Numbered from the stretch's first letter, positions 1-9,076 are shown. The stretch: 64,000 nucleotides of DNA from Alkalihalobacterium elongatum (GCF_019024285.1 NZ_WMKZ01000003.1:1-64000), one strand, 5' to 3'. Notes: a model not told the origin generated them from the letters alone. Program-made: numbers and translations.

Positions 1-138
1 GAAGCCCCCCTCAAGATGAGATTTCCCATTACGTCAAGTAAGTAAGACCCCTTAGAGATGATGAGGTTGATAGGTCTCGGGTGGAAGCGTGGCGACACGT
101 GGAGCTGAGAGATACTAATCGGTCGAGGACTTATCCAA
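1..138 (+). rRNA. 23S ribosomal RNA, 3' end (partial)
   Basis: The 5' part lies outside the window. The segment carries the conserved 23S 3' end, including the stretch around 112-132 that reads GATACTAATCGGTCGAGGAC, as in other Bacillaceae. The exact 3' end is approximate. The 5S gene follows about 350 bases later in the same direction, so this is the distal end of an rrn operon read on the plus strand. Confidence 0.95.
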
Positions 139-489
139 AAATGAAAGGCGGAAATGCCTTGTTCAGATTTGCAGGCGCTTACGCTTCAAAAGGCGAAGTG
201 GTAACTTCAACTGAAGAAGTGAAACGACACAAAAATCTAGGCATTGAAGCTAGACAAAATTAATAAAGCGTTGAATTCATCTAGCACATTATCCAGTTTT
301 GAGAGAACCACTCTCAACATTATAACGATTTTCAGAAGCAGATGTTGATTTAAATCCAATAATAAAATTGTTAGAAGCGAGTAGGTCGAGGAAGCAAAAT
401 TTTGAGGAGTGGAGCGTATGTAATAATACGTGAACGCCGCAAAAATTGCAGCTGACGAAGAAATTCGCCGTTTATCAAAATCCGAAAGT
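139..489 (+). other. 23S-5S intergenic spacer
   Basis: About 350 bases between 23S and 5S with no tRNA gene and no convincing coding frame. The part near 385-475 (GAGGAAGCAAAATTTTGAGG, then GCAGCTGACGAAGAAATTCG) resembles sequence that I recall near rRNA genes in Bacillaceae. It is probably processed out of the rRNA precursor. Confidence 0.6.
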
Positions 490-605
<116 letters not shown>

Positions 606-638
606 TAAAGCACAATCCAAATGGGTTGTGCTTTTTTA
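606..638 (+). terminator. Intrinsic terminator of the rrn operon
   Basis: Perfect stem AGCACAATCC / GGTTGTGCT with a short loop followed by a T tract, immediately after the 5S gene. Confidence 0.9.
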
Positions 639-877
639 ATGCAAAAAAACTGAGTAAGCTACAGACTATGAAGAGCTTTTGGCTGGAAGAGACAACGCTT
701 CGAAAGGAAAGCAAATAACGGGAGCAACATGAAATAGCAGCGAGGGGAGTAACATCAAGACCCCCTGTGAGAGGAAACCTTTCTTTTCGTAGAACAATTA
801 TGAAGGATCATCGAAGAAGTGGCGACATGGAAAACGTCCCCGTAGGAAAGAAAGGTTTAAAGGGACGTCGCTAGGCA
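639..877 (+). pseudogene. Interrupted 5S rRNA relic downstream of the rrn operon
   Basis: Fragments of a second 5S gene can be read here. CCCCTGTGAGAG at 762-773 matches the 5S interior and GGACGTCGCTAGGCA at 863-877 matches its 3' end. In the intact 5S gene these two blocks are nearly adjacent; here about 89 bases separate them. That insert is bounded by a perfect 12-bp inverted repeat, AAACCTTTCTTT at 775-786 and AAAGAAAGGTTT at 847-858. The 5' half of the 5S is not recognisable in 639-760. A terminator like that of the real 5S follows. Confidence 0.6.
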
Positions 878-906
878 GGCACAATCTAAATAGATTGTGC
901 CTTTTT
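878..906 (+). terminator. Terminator after the 5S relic
   Basis: GGCACAATCT / AGATTGTGCC stem with a 4-base loop and T tract. It is a near copy of the terminator at 606-638, which supports a duplicated 5S-terminator unit. It also overlaps the 3' end of the minus-strand pseudogene. Confidence 0.85.
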
Positions 907-1110
907 AGATTTATGGGGTTTTATTTGCTTATTATTACTTAAAGGCAGACTCTTATTTTTTTGAATATGCTCAATACAATGAGCGCAACAACCCTTTTCA
1001 CCATCGAATTCATACCGAATTCATACCACACATTACAAGCAACGTTTATGTAAAACGTTATTTATTAGCAAGTCATATCCATAGTTTGTAAAAACCTTTT
1101 CGATCTTCAT
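886..1110 (-). pseudogene. Broken small cysteine-rich (zinc-ribbon-like) protein gene
   Basis: Reading leftwards from the ATG at 1110, preceded by a strong GAGGAGG ribosome binding site at 1115-1122, a frame of 75 codons begins MKIEKVFTNYGYDLL. Stops fall at codons 26 and 30. The same frame then resumes as YEFDGEKGCCAHCIEH and runs to a stop at 886. An 11-bp tandem duplication (CGAATTCATAC at 1005-1015 and 1016-1026) lies at the break, so duplication plus another small indel probably destroyed the gene. The CCAHC segment, and a Cys readable in an alternative frame before it, suggest an ancestral zinc ribbon. The family is not identified. Confidence 0.6.
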
Positions 1111-1322
1111 AACTGCCTCCTCGCATGCATGTTATATGCCCAGTATATGACAGTAGTAGGCTTTAGTGTATTCCTAAAAGAATACTTTCTCATCATTCTT
1201 ATGTACTGAACTAATATTTCAATATCCTCATATTCTTGAGTCATTTATTGGTTACATAAATCATCATCAGAAGTTGTATATTATGGTTGTTATGAAAAGT
1301 AATCAGAAATGAGGAACTCAAT

Positions 1323-2186
1323 ATGGAACAACAACCAATGACATATGGGGCAGATTATAAACCTATACCAGCTATTTCAGCGACAAGTGGAGAAGGTGTA
1401 GAAGTATTACAGGATCTTTATTGTTATAATGTTCGAATCGTAAATATTTGTTTAGTAGGTAATCCTAATGGGAATAATTTTATTTTAGTTGATGCTGGTA
1501 TGCCTGGTTCTGCTAATGAAATTATAGCTACTATTGAAGAACGCTTTGGTGCTAATAGTCGCCCAAAGGCAATTGTATTAACTCATGGTCATTTTGATCA
1601 TGTTGGGTCCATTTTAGAATTAGTGGAGCATTGGAAGGTATCAGTATATGCGCACCCTTTAGAGTTACCTTATTTAACAGGTAAAAAGAGTTACCCTGAA
1701 CCTGATCCAACAGTAGAGGGTGGAATCATAGCGAAACTATCATCGCTTTTTCCGAATGAGCCTATAAATTTAGGAAGTCACGTACAAGCCTTACCGTCAA
1801 ATGGAATGATCCCCGGTATGGAGGGTTTCTGTTGGGTTCATACACCTGGTCATACCCCTGGACACGTTTCTTACTTTAGGGATCATGATGGAACACTAAT
1901 TGCAGGTGATGCCTTTGTTACAGTTAAACAAGAATCTTTATATTCGGTCTTAACGCAAAAAAAGGAAATAAGTGGTCCTCCTCGTTACTTTACGCCAGAT
2001 TGGAAAGCTGCATGGGAATCAGTTAAAAAACTTCAAAGATTAAGACCGTCCGTTGCTATTACTGGCCACGGATTACCGATGATGGGGGAAGAGTTGTCGA
2101 CAAGTTTAAAAATGTTGGCCGATAATTTTGGACGGATCGCTGTTCCCGATTATGGGAAATATGTAGGGCAACAACTTAAGCATTAA
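1323..2186 (+). CDS. MBL-fold metallohydrolase
   Basis: A 287-residue protein with the metallo-beta-lactamase signature THGHFDH at residues 87-93 (His88, His90, Asp92, His93). A later HTPGHTPGH segment and an AGDAF aspartate complete the two-metal site, and ITGHG near the C terminus supplies the last histidine. It is predicted cytoplasmic because there is no signal peptide. The ATG follows a GAGG ribosome binding site. It stands alone, with a promoter region before and a hairpin after. The superfamily covers glyoxalase II, lactonases and other hydrolases; the substrate cannot be told from sequence. Confidence 0.85.
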   Translation: MEQQPMTYGADYKPIPAISATSGEGVEVLQDLYCYNVRIVNICLVGNPNGNNFILVDAGMPGSANEIIATIEERFGANSRPKAIVLTHGHFDHVGSILELVEHWKVSVYAHPLELPYLTGKKSYPEPDPTVEGGIIAKLSSLFPNEPINLGSHVQALPSNGMIPGMEGFCWVHTPGHTPGHVSYFRDHDGTLIAGDAFVTVKQESLYSVLTQKKEISGPPRYFTPDWKAAWESVKKLQRLRPSVAITGHGLPMMGEELSTSLKMLADNFGRIAVPDYGKYVGQQLKH

Positions 2187-2274
2187 TAGCTGGATTTTAG
2201 AGAATCGCAGTCCTCACAGTTAATACCAGAGTGAAGAAAGTAGTCATACTATCGTGTTTTTTATACAATTCGGG

Positions 2275-2318
2275 CATTGGAATCACTACTTTAAGTGATC
2301 CAATGCTAATTTTTTACT
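2275..2318 (+). terminator. Hairpin terminator after the MBL gene
   Basis: GCATTGG-ATCACT arm pairs with AGTGAT-CCAATGC, followed by TAATTTTTTAC. Position is good to within a couple of bases. The rest of 2187-2619 is AT-rich, with no gene seen and the promoter of the next gene presumed near 2560-2600. Confidence 0.75.
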
Positions 2319-2619
2319 GATCATTTTTCTGAACATCATCTTTGGGAAGCTATTAGAAAAGAGGACAATTCCCTTAGAATTTCTCAGTGTTAATGAAAAA
2401 ATTATGTTCTAAACTGTAATTTGATACGCATGTCTCCCTTTGTCCAATTCTAACAATTATTCTATTATTTTGTGAAAAGGGGAAAAGAGTAATTATAGGA
2501 ACCGAATTAATGATAGATAATTCTACATTCTAATAATTTTAATTGGATTTTTTTGTTACTTGGGATTATATGTTAAACTTATAGTACAATCAGGGTGAAC
2601 TAAAAAGAATAGGGAAAAG

Positions 2620-3024
2620 ATGGTGAACGTTATGAGCGGGATTATTTTATTCGATGGGGTTTGTAATTTTTGTAATCATAGTGTTCAGTTTATTTTAAAA
2701 AGAGACCAGCATGGTTATTTTAAATTTGCCTCACTTCAGAGTGAAGTGGGGCAAAAGTTACTAGATGAATATCGTTTACCACATGATATGAGCAGCTTTG
2801 TGCTAATTGACAATAATAAACCATATATAAAATCTAGCGCTGCTCTCAAAGTTTGTCAGTATCTAGATGGACCATGGAAGCTCTTGACTGTTTTCCGTTT
2901 AACTCCAGCACCTATTAGAAATATTGTTTATAATTTCATCGCCAAAAATCGCTATCGCTGGTTTGGTAAAAGAGAAAGTTGTATGCTTCCATCACTAGAA
3001 CAACGAAGTAGATTTCTAGACTAA
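2620..3024 (+). CDS. yuxK: DCC-family thiol-disulfide oxidoreductase-like protein (DUF393, YuxK-like)
   Basis: 134 residues. The N-terminal motif DGVCNFC (Asp12, Cys15, Cys18) after a short beta strand is the hallmark of the DCC/DUF393 family, whose fold resembles thioredoxin. The C-terminal RYRWFGKR segment is also typical. The start is uncertain: ATG at 2620 gives MVNVMSG, while an internal ATG at 2632 gives MSG, and both have weak AG-rich upstream sequence. The next gene follows after 19 bases, so the two are probably co-transcribed. The redox partner is unknown. Confidence 0.85.
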   Translation: MVNVMSGIILFDGVCNFCNHSVQFILKRDQHGYFKFASLQSEVGQKLLDEYRLPHDMSSFVLIDNNKPYIKSSAALKVCQYLDGPWKLLTVFRLTPAPIRNIVYNFIAKNRYRWFGKRESCMLPSLEQRSRFLD

Positions 3025-3043
3025 TAGGGGAGGATTTGGTTAA

Positions 3044-3952
3044 ATGAGTAAAAAAATTGTGTTGGCTGGTGGTTCTGGTTTCTTAGGTATGTCACTTGCT
3101 CAATTCTTATTAGAAAAAGACTATGAGATTGTTATTCTTACAAGAGGACAATCAATGTCAACTAATGGAATACGTTATGTTCATTGGGATGGGGTTCGTT
3201 TAGGTGACTGGCAAAAAGAGTTGGATGGTAGTTACGCAATCGTCAACTTTACTGGAAAGAGTGTTAATTGTATATATACGAAAGCTAACAGGGACGAAAT
3301 AATTGCCTCAAGGATACAGTCTGTTAAAGTCTTAAGGGACGCAGTAATAAATAGTAAACAACCACCTCAAGCATTTATTCAAGCTGGTTCATTAGCTATT
3401 TTTGGTGATACACGTAAAGTATGTGATGAAAACTCACCATTTGGAGAAGGGTTTTCTGTAGAAGTATGTAAGCAGTGGGAAGAAGAATTTTATAAAGAGA
3501 CATTACCAGATACACGACAAGTTTTACTGCGAATTGGTTTTGCATTAGGAAAAGATGGCGGGGCACTTGAACCATTAAAAAAGTTAGCCAAGTTTAATTT
3601 AGGCGGAACAGTAGGGGCAGGTAAACAATATATTAGTTGGTTACATATAGATGACTTAAATGAGATGTTTCTTGAATCGATTGAAAATGTTAGTTACTCT
3701 GGTATTTTTAATGCGACTGGACCAAATCCAGTTACAAACAAAGAGTTCATGAGAATATTAAGGAAGGTAATGGGGAAAGGGTGGAGTCCACCAGCACCAG
3801 CACCTTTTGTATGGCTAGGTGCCTATTTCATCATGAGAACTGAACCCAGCTTGGCTTTGACAGGTAGAAACTGTATACCAGAAAAATTACAAAAACACGG
3901 ATTTAACTTTAAGTTTACAGATCTTGAAAAAACGTTGCAAGACTTAATATAG
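3044..3952 (+). CDS. yfhF: TIGR01777-type NAD(P)-dependent epimerase/dehydratase (YfhF-like)
   Basis: 302 residues, normal for the family. The N terminus carries the Rossmann glycine motif GGSGFLG near residues 9-15. The TIGR01777 landmarks are present: NFTGKSVN, the SLAIFGDT segment, and ISWLHIDDL near residue 200. The GGAGGATTTGG ribosome binding site precedes the ATG at a good distance. Members are extended short-chain dehydrogenase-like proteins. B. subtilis YfhF and E. coli YfcH are homologues of unproven function. Confidence 0.88.
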   Translation: MSKKIVLAGGSGFLGMSLAQFLLEKDYEIVILTRGQSMSTNGIRYVHWDGVRLGDWQKELDGSYAIVNFTGKSVNCIYTKANRDEIIASRIQSVKVLRDAVINSKQPPQAFIQAGSLAIFGDTRKVCDENSPFGEGFSVEVCKQWEEEFYKETLPDTRQVLLRIGFALGKDGGALEPLKKLAKFNLGGTVGAGKQYISWLHIDDLNEMFLESIENVSYSGIFNATGPNPVTNKEFMRILRKVMGKGWSPPAPAPFVWLGAYFIMRTEPSLALTGRNCIPEKLQKHGFNFKFTDLEKTLQDLI

Positions 3953-3997
3953 TGTGAGATGTTTACAGAAATCTAAAAGGAAATCACTCCACTTCAA

Positions 3998-4027
3998 AAC
4001 TCATTCACAATGAATGGGTTTTTTTTA
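3998..4027 (+). terminator. Terminator after the yuxK-yfhF pair
   Basis: ACTCATTCA / TGAATGGGT stem with a CAA loop followed by eight T residues. Confidence 0.85.
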
Positions 4028-4164
4028 ATCAACTTTGAATAACTTCCTTAGTCGTTGCCGAAAATTCCACGCATAGTGATAAGCCCCTATACAGAAGATA
4101 AAAAATTTTAGGCTTTTATCCTCCTTTTCAAAAAATCAACATACGCCTTGTGCTGTTGTCCATA

Positions 4165-4191
4165 ACAATCTTGGACATTTCACATATGGTA
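4165..4191 (+). promoter_or_regulatory. Candidate sigma-K promoter of the coat protein gene
   Basis: AC at 4165-4166, a 16-base spacer, then CATATGGTA at 4183-4191. This fits the sigma-K pattern AC-N16/17-CATANNNTA exactly. It sits about 32 bases before the CotX-like start codon. A mother-cell late promoter is what a coat protein gene should have. Confidence 0.7.
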
Positions 4192-4222
4192 AACTATCAC
4201 GAATAAAGGAGGAATTAACCTT

Positions 4223-4600
4223 ATGAGTAATAATATTGAAGTAGAAGCTGCAAATGTAAATAAAGAAATTCAAAGTTCTGAAGAGTTAATTCACATCATG
4301 AACTCTTGTGATGTAACAGTAAATACAACAGATACGAAAGCAGCCATTTCATTACAAGCTTCTTTACAAGCTGTAATTGCGTTAATCATTAACATTTCAA
4401 TTGCAGATAGCAGTAAAGCTGATAGCATTACACAAGAGTTATTACAAACCTCTAAAATTAAACAACAAACGGTACAGAAAATCGTCATCGATGGCTCTCA
4501 AAACGTTGATGTAACTACAACAGACACACAAATCGCTGCAAACATTCAAGTTCTAATTCAATTATTAATTGCGTTATTAGGCGAATTGGACATTGGGTAA
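4223..4600 (+). CDS. cotX: Spore coat protein, CotX/CotV family
   Basis: 125 residues made of two related halves: VTVNTTDTKAAISLQASLQ near residue 31 and VDVTTTDTQIAANIQVLIQ near residue 93. Each is followed by a hydrophobic ALI-rich stretch, which is the repeat seen in the CotX/CotV coat domain. CotX-class proteins form the insoluble outer coat and crust of Bacillus spores. A strong AAAGGAGG ribosome binding site and a sigma-K promoter match precede it, and a hairpin follows. It is monocistronic, unlike the cotVWXYZ cluster of B. subtilis. Confidence 0.88.
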   Translation: MSNNIEVEAANVNKEIQSSEELIHIMNSCDVTVNTTDTKAAISLQASLQAVIALIINISIADSSKADSITQELLQTSKIKQQTVQKIVIDGSQNVDVTTTDTQIAANIQVLIQLLIALLGELDIG

Positions 4601-4609
4601 TTGCTTTCT

Positions 4610-4646
4610 TAGAAAGGGCTGGCACATTTGGTGTCAGCTTCTTATT
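4610..4646 (+). terminator. Terminator after cotX
   Basis: GGCTGGCAC / GTGTCAGCTT hairpin containing G-U pairs, followed by CTTATTGT. It is a weaker T tract than most terminators here. Confidence 0.6.
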
Positions 4647-4891
4647 GTAGATTTTAGCTTACATTTCAAACCTTTCAACTTACTTAATGATTATGATACT
4701 ACCAAAAAGCGATAAAAACATAAAAACTATTTCTTAATAGCTATTTACTCATAAAAAATAACCATTTATAATAGTTTTGGTGACAGACGTCAGACATCCT
4801 ACAACGTATTATTTTGTTATCCCAAAAGGTAGTAAACAATTTACAATTTTGTATTAGTAATCACTAATATGTTTGCTTTTATTCTAATGGT

Positions 4892-4905
4892 TGAAACCGT
4901 TTTCC
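4892..4905 (+). promoter_or_regulatory. Possible cre site upstream of nupC
   Basis: TGAAACCGTTTTCC matches the cre consensus TGWAANCGNTNWCA at all but the last position. It lies 80 bases before the transporter start. CcpA control of nucleoside uptake is known in B. subtilis (nupC-pdp). The remainder of 4647-4983 is AT-rich with no gene seen. Confidence 0.35.
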
Positions 4906-4983
4906 AATTGGGATTACATCGTTCTGTTATCTCAAAACTAGTAAACTATATCATTCACAAAAGTTTAGAAAGGTTAGTGTTTT

Positions 4984-6201
4984 ATGAATTTTTTATGGGG
5001 TATTTTTGGAATTTTAACAGTATTTTTTATCGCTTATCTTTTTTCAACTAATCGGAAAGCCATTAAATTACAAACGATATTAGGTGGTTTAGCGATCCAG
5101 CTTACGTTTGCTTTTATCGTATTAAAATGGGACATGGGACGTGCAGCACTTCAATGGTTAACCTTAAGAGTATCAAATATTACGGGGTATGCTAATGAAG
5201 GAATAGACTTTCTCTTCGGCGGTTTATTTGTAGAAGGGTCAGGTATCGGCTTTGTCTTCGCTTTTCAAGTTTTAACAGTTATTATTTTCTTCTCTGCACT
5301 CATTTCTGTGCTTTATTATATGGGAATCATGCAATGGCTGATTGTACTGATTGGTGGTGCACTCGCCAAGATTTTAGGAACAAGTAAAGCAGAATCCATG
5401 TCCGCTGCAGCTAACATCTTTGTCGGTCAAACAGAAGCACCTCTTGTAGTTCGACCGTATTTAAGTAAGATGACCAATTCAGAGTTATTTGCTGTTATGA
5501 CGGGTGGACTTGCGTCTGTAGCTGGATCAGTATTAATCGGTTACTCATTATTAGGGGTACCATTAGAGTATCTATTAGCAGCAAGCTTTATGGCAGCACC
5601 AGCAGGTCTAATTATGGCGAAAATGATTATACCAGAAACAGAAACGATTCAAACTACAGATGATATTAAAATTGAGAAAGATACAGAATCGGTCAATGTT
5701 ATTGATGCCGCAGCGCGTGGAGCAGGTGTAGGTCTTAAATTAGCGCTTAACGTTGGGGCGATGCTACTTGCGTTCATTGCGTTAATAGCTTTGATAAACG
5801 GGATCTTAAATGGTGTTGGCGGATGGTTTGGATTTGAAGGGTTATCACTTGAAGCGATTTTAGGGGTTCTATTCGCGCCAATCGCATTTGCAATTGGTGT
5901 CCCATGGTCTGAAGCATTAGCTGCTGGCAGCTTTATCGGACAAAAGCTTGTCTTAAATGAGTTTGTTGCTTATGCATCATTCGCTCCAGAAATTCCACAA
6001 TTAACTGATAAATCTGTTGCTGTTATTAGTTTTGCACTATGTGGATTTGCTAACCTAAGTTCAATGGCTATTTTATTAGGTGGTCTTGGTGGACTAGCTC
6101 CAGAGCGACGAAGTGATATCGCACGTTTTGGATTACGAGCAGTATTAGCGGGGGCACTTGCTTCATTACTAAGTGCCGCTATTGCTGGAATGTTACTTTA
6201 A
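4984..6201 (+). CDS. nupC: Concentrative nucleoside transporter, NupC/CNT family
   Basis: 405 residues, the usual length. It is a polytopic membrane protein with the CNT core around residues 140-190: [26 protein letters not shown] and [12 protein letters not shown] second conserved region near 310-330 reads [26 protein letters not shown] proteins import nucleosides by H+ or Na+ symport. The start ATG is preceded by AGAAAGG. It is monocistronic and bounded by a clear terminator. Nucleoside specificity is not deducible. Confidence 0.93.
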   Translation: MNFLWGIFGILTVFFIAYLFSTNRKAIKLQTILGGLAIQLTFAFIVLKWDMGRAALQWLTLRVSNITGYANEGIDFLFGGLFVEGSGIGFVFAFQVLTVIIFFSALISVLYYMGIMQWLIVLIGGALAKILGTSKAESMSAAANIFVGQTEAPLVVRPYLSKMTNSELFAVMTGGLASVAGSVLIGYSLLGVPLEYLLAASFMAAPAGLIMAKMIIPETETIQTTDDIKIEKDTESVNVIDAAARGAGVGLKLALNVGAMLLAFIALIALINGILNGVGGWFGFEGLSLEAILGVLFAPIAFAIGVPWSEALAAGSFIGQKLVLNEFVAYASFAPEIPQLTDKSVAVISFALCGFANLSSMAILLGGLGGLAPERRSDIARFGLRAVLAGALASLLSAAIAGMLL

Positions 6202-6219
6202 TTCAATGAGAAACTACTT

Positions 6220-6259
6220 ACCTTCTAATGATGTTTATCCTTAGAAGGTTTTTTTTTCG
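6220..6259 (+). terminator. Terminator after nupC
   Basis: ACCTTCTAA / TTAGAAGGT stem followed by eight T residues. Confidence 0.9.
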
Positions 6260-6455
6260 TAACATCATATTGTCTTTACCGTTATTTAACAGGCAAAATT
6301 TAAGGAAAAGGATGGAAGAATAACTAGTAGCTTGACATAAGGTTTTAGATGAAAATTACAAAATCAATAGCATTTCAATATTTAGAAATTTACAACAAAT
6401 GTGTGTATACTATCAAATAGCATATGAATATTAGATTTTTATAGGGGTTAGGACT

Positions 6456-8195
6456 ATGTGGGAACTTTTATTTGTTATGATCGAAAGACTGGGCATTATA
6501 ATTGCCGTAGCATTTGTTTTAACGCGATTAAAATTCGTTCGTCATTTAATTGAAAAACAAGAAATCTCAAAGTCACACAAAATTGCTGTAATCGTTATTT
6601 TTGGGTTATTTGGAATTATCGGGACCTATTCTGGTATAACGATTAATGTTTCTGATGCATCATATAGTCGCATTGTTGTTGATGTGGGGGAAAACGAAGC
6701 GATTGCTAATTATCGAGTCATTGGAGTCGTTGTGGCTGGATTGCTCGGTGGTTGGGCAGTTGGATTAGGAGCTGGAATTATAGCTGGGGTTCATCGTTTT
6801 CTATTAGGAGGTTTTACTGGTCTAGCTTGTGGTTTATCAGCAATTATATCGGGTTTAATTGCAGGTTATTTTTATAAAAAAACAAAAGATCGCAACAACA
6901 TCGTTTCGATAAAAACAGCTCTTTTTGTTGGGATGGGAGCAGAAACGGTTCAAATGGTATTAATCTTAATTATTGCAAGGCCATATGACCAAGCACTAAG
7001 ACTCGTAGAAAGTATCGGGATTCCTATGATCATTGCGAATGGAATTGGTACAGCTATCTTTATTTTAATTATTCGCAATGTCATTCAAGAAGAAGAAAAG
7101 ATGGGCTCTCTTCAGGCTCAAAAAGCACTTAAGCTTGCGGATCTTACTTTAAAATACTTAAGAAGCGGTTTGTCAAAGCAATCTGCACAACCGACTTGTG
7201 AGATTTTATTAAATGAAATTAATGTAGATGCTGTATCAGTAACCAATAAAGAAAAAGTGTTAGCCTTTGTTGGTGAAGGTGAAGACCATCATTTAGCCAG
7301 CGAGGAAATAAAAACAGAAGCAACTAAGCGCGTTTTAAGAGATGGACAACTAGTGATCGCTCACTCGGGTGAAATTCGATGTAAGGATATGAATTGTTCC
7401 CTTAATGCAGCAGTAATCGCTCCACTTAAACTAAAAGATGAAACAATCGGTACTTTGAAATTTTATTTTAAATCTGAAAAGCAAATTTCTCCAATGGTCA
7501 TTGAATTAAGTAAAGGTCTCTCTACCTTATTAAGCCATCAACTCGAGTTGTCGGAGGTTGAGCGTCATTTAGAACTTGCCAAGCAGGCGGAAATTAAAGC
7601 ATTGCAAGCTCAAGTTAGTCCTCACTTTTTATTTAACGCTTTAAATACAATTGTGGCGCTAATTCGAACCGATCCAATGAAAGCAAGAAAGCTATTGATC
7701 TCACTCTCTCATTTCTTTAGACAAAACTTAGCTGGGACAACAGCAACTGAAACGACACTCGAAGATGAATTAAGACATGTTAAGGCCTACCTATCAATTG
7801 AAGAGGCAAGGTTTGCCGATAGATTGTCGATATTATATGAAATCGATGAGGACGCCCTTCATTACAAAGTCCCTCCAATGACGTTACAGCCGATTGTAGA
7901 AAACGCGATAAAGCACGGTGTGAAACAATTAACTAATGGTAGCTGTATTATAATTCAAATAAAAAAGTATGGTGGAAAAGTAAATATTACAGTGAAAGAT
8001 AATGGTATTGGCATTCCAGAAGAAAAATTTCTGCATCTAGGGAAGGAAAGTGTTAAATCTGAAACGGGTACTGGGATTGGCCTATATAACTTAAATCGTC
8101 GATTAGAGATGATGTATGGAAACGGAGCATCACTTAAAATTGATAGTAATCTTAATGAAGGTACGAGTATATCGTTTACGATAGGTAAAAAGTGA
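6456..8195 (+). CDS. lytS: LytS-type sensor histidine kinase
   Basis: 579 residues. The N-terminal 200 residues form the 5TM-Lyt membrane sensor (SRIVVDVGENEAIANYRVIG and glycine-rich segments). A GAF-like domain occupies roughly 220-360. The His_kinase domain then has the phospho-acceptor SPHFLFN (His390), and the ATPase N and G boxes read QPIVENAIKHGV and DNGIGIPEE. Nine bases separate it from the LytTR regulator gene. In E. coli the homologue BtsS senses pyruvate, and B. subtilis LytS responds to pyruvate to control PftAB. The cstA gene downstream points to the same signal here (inference). Confidence 0.93.
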   Translation: MWELLFVMIERLGIIIAVAFVLTRLKFVRHLIEKQEISKSHKIAVIVIFGLFGIIGTYSGITINVSDASYSRIVVDVGENEAIANYRVIGVVVAGLLGGWAVGLGAGIIAGVHRFLLGGFTGLACGLSAIISGLIAGYFYKKTKDRNNIVSIKTALFVGMGAETVQMVLILIIARPYDQALRLVESIGIPMIIANGIGTAIFILIIRNVIQEEEKMGSLQAQKALKLADLTLKYLRSGLSKQSAQPTCEILLNEINVDAVSVTNKEKVLAFVGEGEDHHLASEEIKTEATKRVLRDGQLVIAHSGEIRCKDMNCSLNAAVIAPLKLKDETIGTLKFYFKSEKQISPMVIELSKGLSTLLSHQLELSEVERHLELAKQAEIKALQAQVSPHFLFNALNTIVALIRTDPMKARKLLISLSHFFRQNLAGTTATETTLEDELRHVKAYLSIEEARFADRLSILYEIDEDALHYKVPPMTLQPIVENAIKHGVKQLTNGSCIIIQIKKYGGKVNITVKDNGIGIPEEKFLHLGKESVKSETGTGIGLYNLNRRLEMMYGNGASLKIDSNLNEGTSISFTIGKK

Positions 8196-8204
8196 GGTAG
8201 TAGA

Positions 8205-8936
8205 ATGAATAGGAAAATTAAAACGATTATTATAGATGATGAGCCTTTAAGCCGAGACGAAATGAAATATCTATTACAAAACTACAGTGATATAGAAATT
8301 GTAGCAGAGGCTGATTCTGGAGAAAAGGGCCTTGAAATGATTATGATTAAAGAGCCTGATGTTGCGTTTATTGACATTGAGATGCCGCAAATGTCGGGAT
8401 TAGATTTAGCACGTACACTTCAAAAGATGAAGAAGATTCCACTTATTATTTTTGCAACAGCTTACCCAAATTACGCAGCTAAAGCTTTCCGCGTCGATGC
8501 GCTAGATTATCTTCTAAAGCCATTCGATGAGGACCAGTTGAATGAAACGATGAAAAGGATAAAAAAACGATTAAACCGAGAGGAGAAAGCTGAACAAGTC
8601 AGTCCAATTGCAAAGCTGGCAGTGGAGGACGAAGGCCGTATCGTTTATTTATCTCCAACTGAAATTGTTTATTTATATCGTGAGGAAAGAGAGACTATTA
8701 TATGTACGGAAGACCGCAAATTTAGCTTGAAGACACCAATTAAAGAATTAGAGGAGAAGTTAAAAGGTTTTCCTTTTTTCAGAACTCATAAAAGTTACTT
8801 AGTTAATCTTGATAAAATTGAAGAGCTAATTCCTTGGTTTAATGGCGCCTATCAGTTGAAAGTCGAAGGAAAGAAAGATGAAATTCCTGTTAGTCGTAAC
8901 TATGTAAAATCATTAAGGGAACGTTTGGAGCTTTAA
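8205..8936 (+). CDS. lytT: LytTR-family response regulator
   Basis: 243 residues. The receiver domain (1-120) has the acidic pocket DDEP, phospho-acceptor Asp in FIDIEMPQM near residue 57, and the conserved Lys in LLKPFDED. The LytTR DNA-binding domain (about 140-240) shows FFRTHKSYLVNLDKI and PVSRNY. It is co-transcribed with lytS (9-base gap). LytTR proteins bind paired direct repeats spaced two helical turns apart; such a pair lies just downstream at 8963-8990, before cstA. Confidence 0.93.
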   Translation: MNRKIKTIIIDDEPLSRDEMKYLLQNYSDIEIVAEADSGEKGLEMIMIKEPDVAFIDIEMPQMSGLDLARTLQKMKKIPLIIFATAYPNYAAKAFRVDALDYLLKPFDEDQLNETMKRIKKRLNREEKAEQVSPIAKLAVEDEGRIVYLSPTEIVYLYREERETIICTEDRKFSLKTPIKELEEKLKGFPFFRTHKSYLVNLDKIEELIPWFNGAYQLKVEGKKDEIPVSRNYVKSLRERLEL

Positions 8937-8962
8937 TTCTTACCATATAACCTTAAAAACTT

Positions 8963-8990
8963 ACATGTTAACATCCTCATTCAACATGTT
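8963..8990 (+). promoter_or_regulatory. Candidate LytT operator (direct repeat, 21-bp period)
   Basis: ACATGTT occurs at 8963-8969 and again at 8984-8990, a start-to-start distance of 21 bases. LytTR regulators such as AgrA and BtsR bind direct repeats with this spacing. The pair lies between lytT and cstA, upstream of the presumed cstA promoter, as expected for an activator site. Confidence 0.55.
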
Positions 8991-9010
8991 GGACAAGTTT
9001 TCGTCACAAT

Positions 9011-9054
9011 TTGTTCAAAGATGCTAGAATAATAACATAATGAAAACGCATTCA
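9011..9054 (+). promoter_or_regulatory. cstA promoter region with a cre site
   Basis: TGAAAACGCATTCA at 9041-9054 fits the cre core TGNAANCGNWWNCA completely. It follows a plausible promoter, TTGTTC at 9011-9016 and TAACAT at 9033-9038 with a 16-base spacer. The cre would therefore cover the transcription start. CcpA repression of a pyruvate or carbon-starvation transporter makes physiological sense. Confidence 0.6.
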
Positions 9055-9076
9055 CAAAAGAAAGAGGTGTTCATAA

